Positions 1-10,107 of a stretch of 29,401 nt of DNA are shown piece after piece. The position numbers and the translations under genes were made by a program. Position 1 is the first letter of the stretch; each line of letters opens with the position of its first letter. The stretch covers positions 1 to 29,401 of the forward strand of contig JAGFNK010000622.1 of assembly GCA_025769875.1 (NCBI GenBank), written 5' to 3'. The DNA comes from Russula earlei (Eukaryota > Basidiomycota > Agaricomycetes > Russulales > Russulaceae). Below the pieces are notes generated by a model. The model ran no database searches and had not been told where the DNA came from. It worked only from the letters and a program-made list of their open reading frames with translations.

Positions 1-1558
1 CGAAGCCATGGAGTAATGAGACGTGATAACGTAGAAGCCGAATACGACAATGTGAGGCTTAGTGAAGCTCTATCGACATACTGGCGAAAGTTCATATGAT
101 CATCTCGAAGGAATGAATTACCCACCAGGCGGCACAGTTATGGGTGAACGCGAAAAGGCGCCGGTCGCCTACGCCTTGTATATTTACAGGTTTTTAGGTT
201 TACACCACAGCTGATCTCGTAGAGCGAAGCACAGGCTCGTAATATCGCCCGGCATATTTTCGGTTTAATAACAGGTCGCGTTAGCAGCATCATATCAGTG
301 ATGTTTGAACCTCGCCTGGGAACACTAGGGACCTTGGTGCACGGGTGATCGAGTACCTCTGCCTCTGAATTCATGTGTCGCTCGTTTGGATTTATGCCCT
401 ACACATCTCCTATGAAGGGAACGGCCGTAGTCCGTAGCCTACCAGTCACCCGTATTGACATGTCCGTCGCGTGTTTTATCGTTCCCCCCTGCCGGCTTCC
501 CCAAGTCAAGTCATAGCCAAACCCCAATTGCACATCACACTTTTGAGCAATACCTCTAACTTCCGCGGGATCCTATTCCCGCCCCTCCATCCGCACGGGG
601 GACATCTAAACGAGCCACGAGGTCCTCCAAGTTGAATGCCTCGGAACTCAAATTTGATGAGTGTGGGAAGGACAGAGCGTGTGAACGGACGTAGAGGTCG
701 CTTGCTGGGTCAGCGCTATAGGGCAGTGACCATCTCCTGGGGAATGCATCAATGTCCAGGAGGGAAAGAAAGACGAGGTGGTTTGCAGAGAAACGTAGGC
801 TCGTTATTACCTACTTCTAGCCAAAGTCCTCGCAGACGTGGTGCAGAACTGCCCAAGAACGAAAGATAGGCAGCTCGTCACCCACCGAAATGTCTTGCAT
901 CAGGACGGGGAATGGCTTGGCTGAGAAGGAAAGTTTTCTCCCAATAGAACCTTGGAACACGAGCTTCACATACGAGATCATGATGCTCCGAATTGACCGG
1001 GGCTGGTATGTTGCGCCAGAAGGTTTTACAGAATAGGAGGCGAGATATACCCCATCAATCTGGAGAGGTATTCTATGAGGATGGGCAGGGATCCAACGTC
1101 CACATAGGTCTGTTTCTGTGTACAAAAGTCGCAGGACCAAAGGCAACGTGGTGACAGCAAACACGATATACACGTACGCTGGCCGTGCTTTCAGGTCTTC
1201 GTAGGAATAGAATATTTCTACAGATGTCCTCGTAGAAATATTCTATTCCTACCAAGACATTGTTACTGAGCACATCGATTGTCACCTTGCGTATACGGAA
1301 TCGGTCGGATGTTGTGAGGAAAAGCTGTTGGGGACCATCGATCGACGAGTAGGGATGAGGGTAGTGAGGGGACTTTTAAAGGTCAGACAAAAAGTGGCAC
1401 TAGCCTGAGTTGGGCCAACGAAAATTTCTTTCCTTGATCTCATTTTTTACGTACTATGGATGATAAATGAAAGATAGGGGTCACGAGCTCGTCGCAATCG
1501 CGACGTCGCGGCGGACTTGGCCGCGCTCGCCGGGTGCCTGCTCGCTCGCTCAACCTTC
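1..1558. other. Intergenic stretch, no recognisable gene
   Basis: I found no protein family on either strand. The longest open frame is a minus-strand frame of 118 codons at 817-1173 that matches nothing I know and has no supporting splice structure. The stretch contains a perfect inverted repeat (listed separately). Its last ~100 bp before the DAD4 start are GC-rich with small palindromes around 1493-1515 and presumably hold the DAD4 promoter; that role is inferred from position only. Confidence 0.5.
1201..1252. repeat. Perfect 21-bp inverted repeat with a 10-nt loop
   Basis: The left arm at 1201-1221 begins GTAGGAATAG. The right arm at 1232-1252 is its exact reverse complement and ends CTATTCCTAC. 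The spacer at 1222-1231 is 10 nt. The arms are AT-rich in a mixed-composition surrounding, and pairing stops at both outer ends. Transcribed, it would form a 21-bp hairpin. It could be a remnant of a small inverted-repeat element, a small-RNA precursor or a cruciform. No target-site duplication is evident. Confidence 0.85.
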
Positions 1559-1931
1559 ATGGAGAATCCTCATTCGGAACGCCAAGCCGTCCTCCTGGAG
1601 CGCATCGTCAAGAACGCCGTGAGCGCGCCACACATATCCCCTCGCAAGACCGATGATTAACAACTTTTCTCCCGTCGTCGTCCCAGGACAAGTGCACCGA
1701 ACTCGTCCTCGAACTGAACCATTGTGTCGAGGTTCGTTCGCACCCGAGCCCCCTGTCAGACGCTTGCGTTTCTCAGCCGTCCGGGCTCATCTCTTCTAGG
1801 AAATAATCCGGGCGAACGCCTACGTCAGGACGGCTGCCAATCTGGAAACAAAATATCGCAAGAATGTGCAGTACAACTTGGAGGCGACCTTGGGTACGGA
1901 CAAGGAATCTCGCCCAACATCGGACAAGTGA
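1559..1931 (+). CDS. DAD4: DASH complex subunit Dad4 (kinetochore-microtubule ring)
   Basis: Dad4 is one of the small subunits of the fungal DASH/Dam1 complex, which couples kinetochores to spindle microtubules. Three exons (1559-1618, 1687-1731, 1800-1931) join in phase 0 through GT-AG introns of 68 nt each and encode 78 residues. The protein opens MENPHSERQAVLLERIV, which matches the Dad4 family start MENPHEERQ. It continues with a helical segment containing EIIRANAYVRTAANLE and KYRKNVQYNLEAT, where the family has NVLFHLEAT. Length is close to the ~72 residues of yeast Dad4. The start is fixed by the conserved MENPH; the stop is TGA at 1929-1931. Exons are too short for simple ORF calling. 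The next gene (DPB11) is on the opposite strand and converges on it with 291 bp between stops. Confidence 0.93.
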
Positions 1932-2222
1932 CGATACCGTAAGGTCTCGCTCGAATTGCGAGCGATGGCATTCACCCATCCGTCAGTCAGGGGTACGGGG
2001 TTTGCAAGAACAAGACATCTACCCAACTCACCGTCACTTGATGGAATGCACCCATAGCGACTGCCCGCACGTAATAGGGCTAGGATTGTATGTTCACTTC
2101 GGTACAAGAGGAAGCGAAACATAAATACAGATGTAGCGCATGCATTAGATGAACAAATGTGATCCAAGAGGACGCTCGATCCAGTCACTCAAAAACCTCC
2201 CATACGCCTACCAGCCGCGAGA

Positions 2223-5200
2223 CTAGGGCTGGTGGCCACCCCCGCAGCTACGGGAGCGCCCCTCACGCATCCTGCTCCGCCCCGGCGCGCCGTTCAGCAA
2301 GCTGAGAAGTTTTCGTCGTTCAGCTGCTTGCGTTGGGTCTTCGTACACCGCTTGCAGGCCCGGGCTCATGCCGTCATTCGGTGCAGCACTTATGTTCCCA
2401 GTCACATTCTCGCCTTCATCCCCGAACGCGTACGACGTGGTGTGGATGTTTGCCGCTGGCGGTCCGTGGATGTTGGGAACGCTCGTACCGACATCCAAGT
2501 TCATACCAACGTTCGCAACTGGGGTGACAGGCCGCAAAAGCGTTGGTGGCTGTGGAGAAAGCGAACGAGCACGCGATCAGGGACGGCGACATGGACAAGC
2601 CTCAGCCTTCGTTGACTTGCCTTAGTTCTTGGGCGCGCGCGTTTCCGCCTCGGTTGTGGCTCCGTATTTTCCTCCATCATTGTCATGGCGCCAGCATTGC
2701 GCTTGCCGAGCAAGTTGGAAATGCTCTCGTGCAGTGCCCGTGCAGCCGAGTCCGTCTGCTGCTCTGCAGGAAGCTTCAGCGGTGACGGGGTGTTCGACGA
2801 TGGAACGCCTCGCGTTCCATCGTCATCTTCCGCATCGCTGCCCGCTACGGGTGACTTTCCTGAGGGATGGGACGGTAGGACAAGGCTTTCATGAACAGAG
2901 AGCGAGGACGGCGGTAATGGCAGGTTACTTGGAGGACTGGGAGGACTCGAGGCGGGTGGAGGTGTCGGTGAGGAACTCGGGACAACTTCGTCCTGGCTAG
3001 GAAGCACTTTGGGCCCGTCAAAGGATATCTTCTTGTTAGCCGAGTCTGCATCCGGCGGCGTAGCCTCTAGGGGTGGCGTGAACACGGGCAGCGCGTACTG
3101 GTGCGATTCCGCCGTCCTGTCCGCGTGCGCTAGATCGGGCATCCTCACGACTCCGCGGTCAGCGCGATGTTGGCTACGTGGGACATCACCCGTACAGTTT
3201 ATGACATCCGATGTCTCAGCATGCGACTCTGGCACGAGAAACATCCCAGGCAGAGGCAATGAGCCTGTCTTCCGCAATGTGTGAGAGCCAGCGCATGTCA
3301 ACAACAGGCGTGCCCCACACTCGCGCCCTGGCGTACTTCGCGCCTGTCGCGGCCGGGCATAACAAGTGGGTCGTCGCGCGATTGAATGTTGGCGCATGCG
3401 TCATCCCTTTCCAGGCCGCAGTTGTCAATGCATCATACTTGGATGGGAGACAAGGAAAGATGTTACCTAATGCGCGCGCAAGACGTTTGACCCACATGTC
3501 TTCTGCAAGATCGAGTCCTGACGGGCTAAGGGTGATGCCAGGTAGATGAATCGTGTGCGGAAGCGGGGAGAAAGAAGGGTGCTCCTCTACGGTACATATC
3601 CGCTGGCATGAGAGGCAACTTTCGAGCCAACACTCGGTGCGATAGCGCGACCTGAGCATGGAATCCGCTTCGTCGATGTACAACTTGCTACCACTGCGTC
3701 ATTTGTGAGGGAACGGGTACGGACCAAGGAAGTACAGAAAAAGACTACCTAACCAACCGCACGATCACGAAATCCACTCGGTCCTCTTCGTCTTCATCTT
3801 CAACCCACGTTCCGCCACGGCCCTCGATCGCAGAGCGCACACTCGCTGAACGAGCCTCGGCGCGCACGCGGAAACGCATTCCAATAAATATCTTATGCGG
3901 GGAGCCGCCAGGTTCAGGAGCCACCTGCGCCGGTGACGTTGGCTGTGGCAAGAACAGTGATTGGGCCTTGCGAAATGGTTGCCGCGACGCTGGCGCGGAG
4001 GGGTCTTCTGTTGAGGATTCTGTACTGGGTGCAAATGACTTTGATCGGGTGAACGTTGCGAGTGCACTACGACCCTTGATCGATGTAGGTGGATCTTGAG
4101 GGTCCAAAGCTCGTGCCTTGCCCTTGCCTCTTGCTGGCCCTCGGCAGGGTGGGTGGAAGACCAGGACTCGGGTTGGGTGTTCTCTCGGAGGCAATTTTAA
4201 TTAATTCTGATCCCACCTTCGCGTACCCACGTGGCGCGAGGAGACTTTCCCAAACGCGCAATGTTGCAGCAGGAACACGGCGGGCAACAGCAATTTCCTC
4301 CTCTTCAGGCGTGTCAGGGTCAGGTTGTGTATGTCCATGGGGTGGCTGAGGTGCCTCAGCAGCCGGAGGGCATGACAAAGACGGGGCCTGTCTTCGCTTG
4401 GGACGAGGATGTGTGACGAGGTAAGGTGTTTCCTGGAACCGCCCTACCGAATGTTATTATTACAGCCAAACTGGCACTACAACGCAGGATAAGGAATCAT
4501 ACGCACCGCCGAAATCCCGGGAGTCCCAGAACCACTCTTCCCAGACGAGTTGTATATCAGCCTCCCCCCGTTCGTTGAACTTGCGTGCATAGCGCATCTT
4601 TTCCGTTTCATCATTTCCGGAACAAAGAAGATGAGTGACGCGAACGGGTCGCTCGATGTTCTTGACGTATCTACCGCCGTATTGTGTGACGGTGCGGTTT
4701 ATGGCGGTGCGACGGTCAAGCTCCTCAAACCCGGAAAGGCACAGAACGATCCCGGAAAAGGTGGGAAGGCGGTGCTCCTCGACTTTCTGCAGAGAAAGTC
4801 AAGAAGAGCGACGGAAATAAGAGGGTGAATCGAACAGCATCAAAGTCAAAGTCGTCGCCTCGCTGCCAGATCTCAAAGGTGTCGAGAACCCATGACGGTT
4901 TTAATATGGGAATTTTTCGCTCGACTGCGCACTGTTAATGTATTCAACGATGGCGAGGGGGTCTGTAGTAGAACGCGCGCACCCAGTATTTCGCTCCTCC
5001 GTGTTCCTCTGCGATCAGGTGTGTGACGAAGTCGGTAAAGGCAGCAGTAGTACTTGCACCCATTTCTCCAACTTTTGGAAAAATCGTTGACTTGCGACGG
5101 GCCCCACTGTAATCAGGCTAGGACGGAAGGCTATTATTCACTACATACCCTGTCGATACCGGTCGTACAGATTGTGAGGCCGCGAAATGGCCTTGGACAC

Positions 5201-5406
5201 GTGTCGAAAAAGCTCGTCTCGAGCTCGTCAGGCGCATCTGATAGCGGCGGTGAGGGTGGCGGGGTACGTCGTTCATGCGTTCTTATGTCTTCTGGTCTCG
5301 CAGGCCGCAGCTTTACACCGGGTACCTACGGATGGAAGGTGAGACATACCCTGCGAACGAAGTGCCCAGAAAGTACCTTCTTCGACCTATTCACGCGACG
5401 GGTCAT
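2223..5406 (-). CDS. DPB11: BRCT-repeat replication initiation and checkpoint scaffold (Dpb11/Rad4/Cut5/TopBP1 homologue)
   Basis: The family bridges Sld2/Sld3 phosphoproteins at origins and activates Mec1/ATR. Exons run right to left: 5406-5377, 5325-5149, 5117-4983, 4931-4836, 4786-4507, 4443 onward to 3749, 3693-3467, 3406 to 2621, 2549-2223. The protein starts MTRRVNRSKKVPGVKLRPA. BRCT1 (about residues 55-140) contains FRGLTICTTG and DFVTHLIAEEHGGAKY. BRCT2 (about 150-240) contains FSGIVLCLSGFEE, THLLCSGNDETEKMRYA and LVWEEWFWDSRDFGGRF. Two further BRCT modules follow, with IFIGMRFRV, YRTECWLESC, ITLSPSGLDLAED and THLLCPAATGAKYARA. The C-terminus keeps the fungal motif YEDPTQAAERRKLLSLL. 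Two junctions (about 4140-4230 and 3190-3270) change frame and I could not place a unique intron there. The identity is secure; the exact model is not. It shares a 119-bp divergent spacer with PPE1. Confidence 0.92.
2550..2620 (-). other. GC-AG intron in DPB11
   Basis: On the minus strand the sequence reads ACTAAG|GCAAGT ... CCACAG|CCACCA. A GC donor with otherwise perfect consensus, followed by a pyrimidine-rich acceptor, gives a 71-nt intron in phase 0. It joins the basic segment RARPRTK to PPTLLRPVTPVAN and leads into the conserved C-terminal motif. The only nearby GT (4 nt downstream) would break the frame. Confidence 0.75.
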
Positions 5407-5525
5407 GAAGGCGAGCGTACTGGTCGGCCAACAGACGCGACCCGCGTAGAGGCGACGACGCGGTTGATTTGGCGCGTTTAACGCGTTCTCGGCGGTGAGG
5501 TTAGGGTCTGTCCGTTCTTTCAGTC
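5407..5525. promoter_or_regulatory. Divergent 119-bp promoter region between DPB11 and PPE1
   Basis: The start codons of DPB11 (5406, minus) and PPE1 (5526, plus) face away from each other across only 119 bp, so both promoters must lie here or overlap the 5' ends of the genes. The region carries several ACGCG/CGCG-type words (around 5438-5492), reminiscent of the MluI cell-cycle-box core known from G1/S genes. That link is an inference from short motifs. No clear TATA box is visible. Confidence 0.55.
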
Positions 5526-6945
5526 ATGTCCGACCTTTACCGTTCAGCGATGCATGCGCGCATCGCAAAGCTTCCCCAACTCCCACCAGATCTCCCCGGA
5601 GAGGAAGACGAAGACGAAGACGAAGGCTCTGAGGCGGCGGACACAATCGGAGCACTACCATCCCTCTCCACCCGCCACCCCACTCCCCGCGTACCGCGCA
5701 CTCCGAACCCTGAGTATGCACCCTTATCCGGGGCATCTTTCTTTTCTGAGGCGGTGCAAGTCAATGTCCCCGCATCAAAGCTCGACGTGCGCGTATACTA
5801 TACACCACCGCAGACAGCAGACAGCAGTCCTGGGTCGGTCATGATCTGCCACCATGGCGCAGGCTTCGCTGGTCTGAGTTTCGCGCTCTTCGCCAAGGAG
5901 GTGACAAAGCTGTCCAAGGGGGAGCTTGGTGTCTTATCTATCGATGCGCGGAGGCATGGTGCGCATTCACAGTCTGCGGTCGACGCAGTCTCAGATATTG
6001 TCAGGGAAGACAATGCCGACCGAGGAATCTTCCGATGAAGACTTGTCCCTTGAAATCCTTGTACAGGATCTCTGTAACCTTTTGCAGGTCGTCTTTCCCG
6101 ATACCACAGCCGCGCCTTCGCTCCTTGTACGTGCCTTTGAGCGCGATCTTCGTTGATCCCGTTAATGCCTTTATTAAGCTGGTCGGACACAGCATGGGCG
6201 GCGCCGTTGTTGTAGATGCTGTTCCACACCTTCTGGAAGCACGGTACCGCGTATCCGGTGTCGCCGTGCTCGACGTCGTAGAAGGCACCGCGCTCGACGC
6301 CCTTCCTCACATGCCTGCCATATTAAACTCCAGGCCAGAGGGTTTCGACAGCGTCAGCGATGCGATAGAATGGCAGTATGTCCCCTCTATTCCGCCCGCT
6401 TCGCCCCGCTAACGTACTCAAATCACCGCGTAGTATCACCGCACATCAGATCCGTAACATCTTATCCGCCCGGGTGTCGGTACCTTCACTTGTCATTCCC
6501 ACCCCCGAACCCCGAGTGCGTGGCGCGCGTGCGTTTACTTGGCGTACGCCATTGCACACCACGGGACCATACTGGGAAGGTGTGCTTCTCTCACCTGATT
6601 CCGACATGATGTTGAAGACTTACACATATATAAAGGCTGGTTCAGAGGACTATCGGCCTCGTTCCTTGCTGCGCGCACGGCGCGCCTGTTGGTGCTTGCT
6701 GGCACAGACCGCCTTGACCGCGAGCTTATGATCGGACAAATGCAAGGCAAGTTTCAAATGGTCGTTGTACCAAACACAGGACACATGCTTCACGAGGTGA
6801 GGCTCATTTCACGACTCGAGTTACTTGACGCTTAGATGACCTCAATGGGAAGGACGACCCTTGGACGCTCGCACAGACGCTGGTGGAATTTTGGCGAAGG
6901 AATGAACGTGTTATCGTGGGAATCAAGAAAGTAGGGGACCTATAA
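5526..6945 (+). CDS. PPE1: Protein phosphatase methylesterase 1 (PP2A demethylase, alpha/beta hydrolase)
   Basis: PPME1/Ppe1 removes the C-terminal methyl ester of the PP2A catalytic subunit and can hold inactive PP2A. Exons: 5526-5958, 6005-6126, 6179-6375, 6434-6579, 6636-6796, 6836-6945, about 389 residues against 386 in human and 400 in yeast. An acidic Glu/Asp stretch near residues 25-40 precedes the hydrolase core. MICHHGAGFAGLSFALFA is the oxyanion region, LVGHSMGGAVVV carries the catalytic Ser, VLDVVEGTA the catalytic Asp, and NTGHMLHE the catalytic His. LAGTDRLDRELMIGQMQGKF and the C-terminus VEFWRRNER are also family-typical. The first four introns (46, 52, 58, 56 nt) are clean GT-AG. 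The last (6797-6835) leaves the conserved C-terminus one base out of frame. Start chosen at the first ATG after the divergent spacer, with a family-like MSDLYRS opening. Confidence 0.94.
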
Positions 6946-9900
6946 GCTCTCCCGGACCTCTGCAGAAGCACGTTAATGGACTCGTCATGATTGTCACAAG
7001 GAAAAGCTCTTGGGCTTGATCGGCCCTCATAGGTTTGTGGTGTCCGTCAAACTATATGACTCTAGTAGCCAAGGTGAAAAGCAACCTCAATCTACAATCA
7101 GTGGTATGGCATCCTCTCGAGAATGATGATCAATGTCTCATATTTCGCCGCAATCCTTGGGAATAACATGTCCACCGCTTGATGCTCTATTCACGGTCTC
7201 TTGTTCGTTTGTTCGCCGGCGCCGACTAAAGGCTAGAGGAGATTCATGCGACATGGATTCTTGTTAAGAACATGATCGGATCCCTTGCTGGCAACACCAA
7301 CCAATCTTTACGACCAAGAATCCCTCTTAAGAAAGATAATGACAACCCCACATTGTAATCAGAGCCCAAAGGCTGTTCTCGATTGATCATCTCCCCGTCT
7401 CGTTCGCTTCGATTCCGGTTGATTTCCGTGGCTGTGTCGCTGGTCTGTTTCCTCACCATACATCACGTGCATGTGCCTTGAGTGGTCAACCTCACAATGG
7501 CCAATACCATGTAGTACGTCGCCATGTGCCCGATTATGAGCCATGGAGATGCCACGTCAAGAAGGAAGGTCGCCGGTGTCTTGCTTTCTTCCGCCATTGA
7601 ACGCATCTGATCGGAGACGTCGAAGAAGTCCAATGACCTCGACCTGCTTTCCAAAAGTTGATTGGGGTCCACTTGCACGTGCTACGAGCGAGTTACAGGG
7701 CCTCAAGGCACAACAAGCACAATATCATGATGTGTTACGTTTCTCCTGCCCTGTCCATCTCAGACATACTGTATCATCGATCACTATCCATGGACTCATC
7801 CGTCACCTCCGCCCGCCAGTGGCCGCGCCGCCTACAATAACGCTCATATCATCCACGCTGTAAGCACGCTGACCTAAGCAGCGTCCAGTCCATGTCTGTC
7901 CTCTGCTGGAGACGGCGTACCCATAAGAGAAGACGATTCCGAGGACGGATGACGACCGATTGACAGTCTTCGGTTCCGCGCCCAGGGGTAAAGTAATGAC
8001 GCCGTCGCCAAACTCTGTGGGACCTGCTGCCATGCTGCCATATGGAAAAGCGCGCTGGACCATTCATGATCACATTGACCGCGGGTCTCGTTTCCAAGTT
8101 TCATTTATTTCCATTTGGATGGCACCGTTCCGAACGGGCGAGCACGAGCATGTAGATACGCCGTCCCCACGCCGACGTCGTGCGCAGTCGCCAACGGCGC
8201 TACGAAGATTGCGCGTGAACTTCTGTGTGTTATTCGAGACCTGCACGAACATTTCCGAGAAGGACCTGGCAGATGTTGTTCGGTCGGGGGCAGGATCAGA
8301 TGAGCCCATCCACGGCCACGACGGACGGTCCAAAGGGGGGGATCAGATAGCTGGGTCCCTGTGGCTGTGGCTGTGTTGAAAATGAAACGGGCGATCACTG
8401 TCGTGGGAACATCTCTGATGGGAACATATGTTTGTTTGATTCCTATATGTTTGCTTTGATTCCCATCGTTCAACATACAACATGTTTAGAAACTCATGAC
8501 ATCGACGTCTGTGTCGGTCGTCAGGAGAACCTAGTCGGCACTTGTTCGTGATGTACATGTATCACCTCAACTGTGACACGACATCAGTGACCCAGCGCTC
8601 GATTTGAAAACACGCAGTGCAGGAAAATGCAGTTCGGGAGGGGGGAGATGGGCTGGATCGATGCGTGCGGGACCGAAATTGATCAGCGGGATGCCCTGCC
8701 CCTGTTATTATCGATGAGTAAGTAGTACGTGAGCTCGGTCATGCGCTCATTTGTGACTAACGATAGCGACACTATCTTGGTATCGTCTTCTGCGGTCCAT
8801 CCAGACGTGTTCGCGCCCCCCTCGCAGCGGTTACATATTGCGAAGGACGGCGGGAGGTTGTGGTTGCGATGCGGCCGGGGTGGCGTCGGCCGTAGCGGTG
8901 GTGACAGGCCCTGCCAGGGGGCTGCCAGTCGCGGTGGGCGTGGAGTTGGGGCCTTTGATCCCGTCCCAACTATGCATCCGGTGCTTGTCGTGCCGTGTGG
9001 ATACTTGCCATCGACCGTGTTGTGCTTAGGGTATGCTTCGGCGTTGTCCGTGACGGTGGACGCACCCCGATCGTCGGTGCTCCACCGCCCACTTAACCGA
9101 CGAGAAGAACTTGGTGACATCCGGTCGCCCGGCGGTCATTATGTGACCCCGACAGGTCGCTTGACGCCATGTTCTTGTCCTCTGCATAAAAACGTATTCT
9201 GCAGAGTCCCTGATAGCTACTCTTTCTCTTCATATAATCATGCGGCCATGACCGGAGAGACATTTTCCGAGCGTCGACGTATGTTCGATATAGAATTCAC
9301 ACCCCGGAGAGAGGGCTCACTGGATGATTGTGTAGCGGAAAGGCGATTGTCAAAAATATTTTCTTCATGTCAGTGGATCCCATGGTTCTCTTGTTCATTC
9401 ACTCGGCGTTTAGACTTATATGTCTAGCTGGCGAACGCCCGCGGCGAATCTCCGAGCGCGGTGGTCAATGTCCTTCGAGGGCGTTGCGGGACTTTATATT
9501 GCACGGCTGCAGGGCGGTATGGTGGATTCTAACATACCCCGCCCCATCAAATTAGGGACCAGCGAACGTACTTGGTAAGTGGCAAAGCCCATGCCTGAAG
9601 GTCCGCCGGTCATCTCTCCCCGGGGGTCCACCCCACTTGGCCTGCCAAGCGCGGCTTGGTTTGGTCTTTTTATTTTTCCAGAGCGCTGGAGGATGTGGTT
9701 TGACGATCCGTGCCTGCAACGAGTCGAGTTCAATGGTGCCGAAGGGGGATGAGGGCCTGCTGCGCATGCGCACTCGCCTCCGGCTTGGAAATTTCGCGAT
9801 ATATCGATCATTGTTCCAGGCGTTCCGGGTTTTGCTAACAAACTCTATTTTCCTTTTCTCAAACCGCCAGTGACCGTGTTTTTCTGGAGTGGGCCAGCGC

Positions 9901-10107
9901 TTGGGCGGGTCGTCGATCAAAACTCGGGTCTGTTCCTTCATACAGGGAGGGACCGACGACGACGCTGGCGAATCATCATCCGTTTCGAGAGGCGGTGAAG
10001 GCCGCGGGCGTCCGCAAATGGGCGTGTCGTGATTCAGGTGACAGCCCGTCCGCCACACAACGTGCGCTTCCCTCCACTCCAGCCTTTATTTCTATTTCTC
10101 TCGGCTG
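6946..10107. other. 3.2-kb stretch without a recognisable gene
   Basis: I examined both strands. Frames of 60-230 codons exist (for example 8729-9427 plus, 8683-9120 minus, 8105-8476 minus) but none shows a family motif, and overlapping frames look equally coding-like. Minus-strand 7463-7678 ends in a hydrophobic run (WLIIGHMATYYMVLAIV) that could be a membrane segment of an unrecognised multi-exon gene. The segment at 9420-10107 may contain 5' exons of the downstream membrane-protein gene: an open frame runs from ATG 9422 to a GTAAGT at 9573, and an intron-like pyrimidine tract ending CAG lies near 9851-9870. These are not strong enough to call as genes. Confidence 0.4.

Noticed and set aside
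817..1173. Minus-strand frame of 118 codons in the left intergenic region
   Set aside because: No recognisable domain, no splice partner, and overlapping frames of similar quality; not enough to call a gene.
5537..6310. Minus-strand frames opposite PPE1
   Set aside because: They are shadows of the PPE1 exons, whose plus-strand translation carries the full catalytic motif set.
7463..8104. Possible minus-strand membrane or secreted protein from several short frames
   Set aside because: One hydrophobic run and some plausible intron signals, but no combination of exons gave a family I recognise; recorded only in the intergenic entry.
8683..9427. Overlapping plus (8729-9427) and minus (8683-9120) open frames
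   Set aside because: Both are open over the same GC-rich region, neither has a family motif, and composition (Arg/Ser/Pro-rich) is typical of chance frames in GC-rich DNA.
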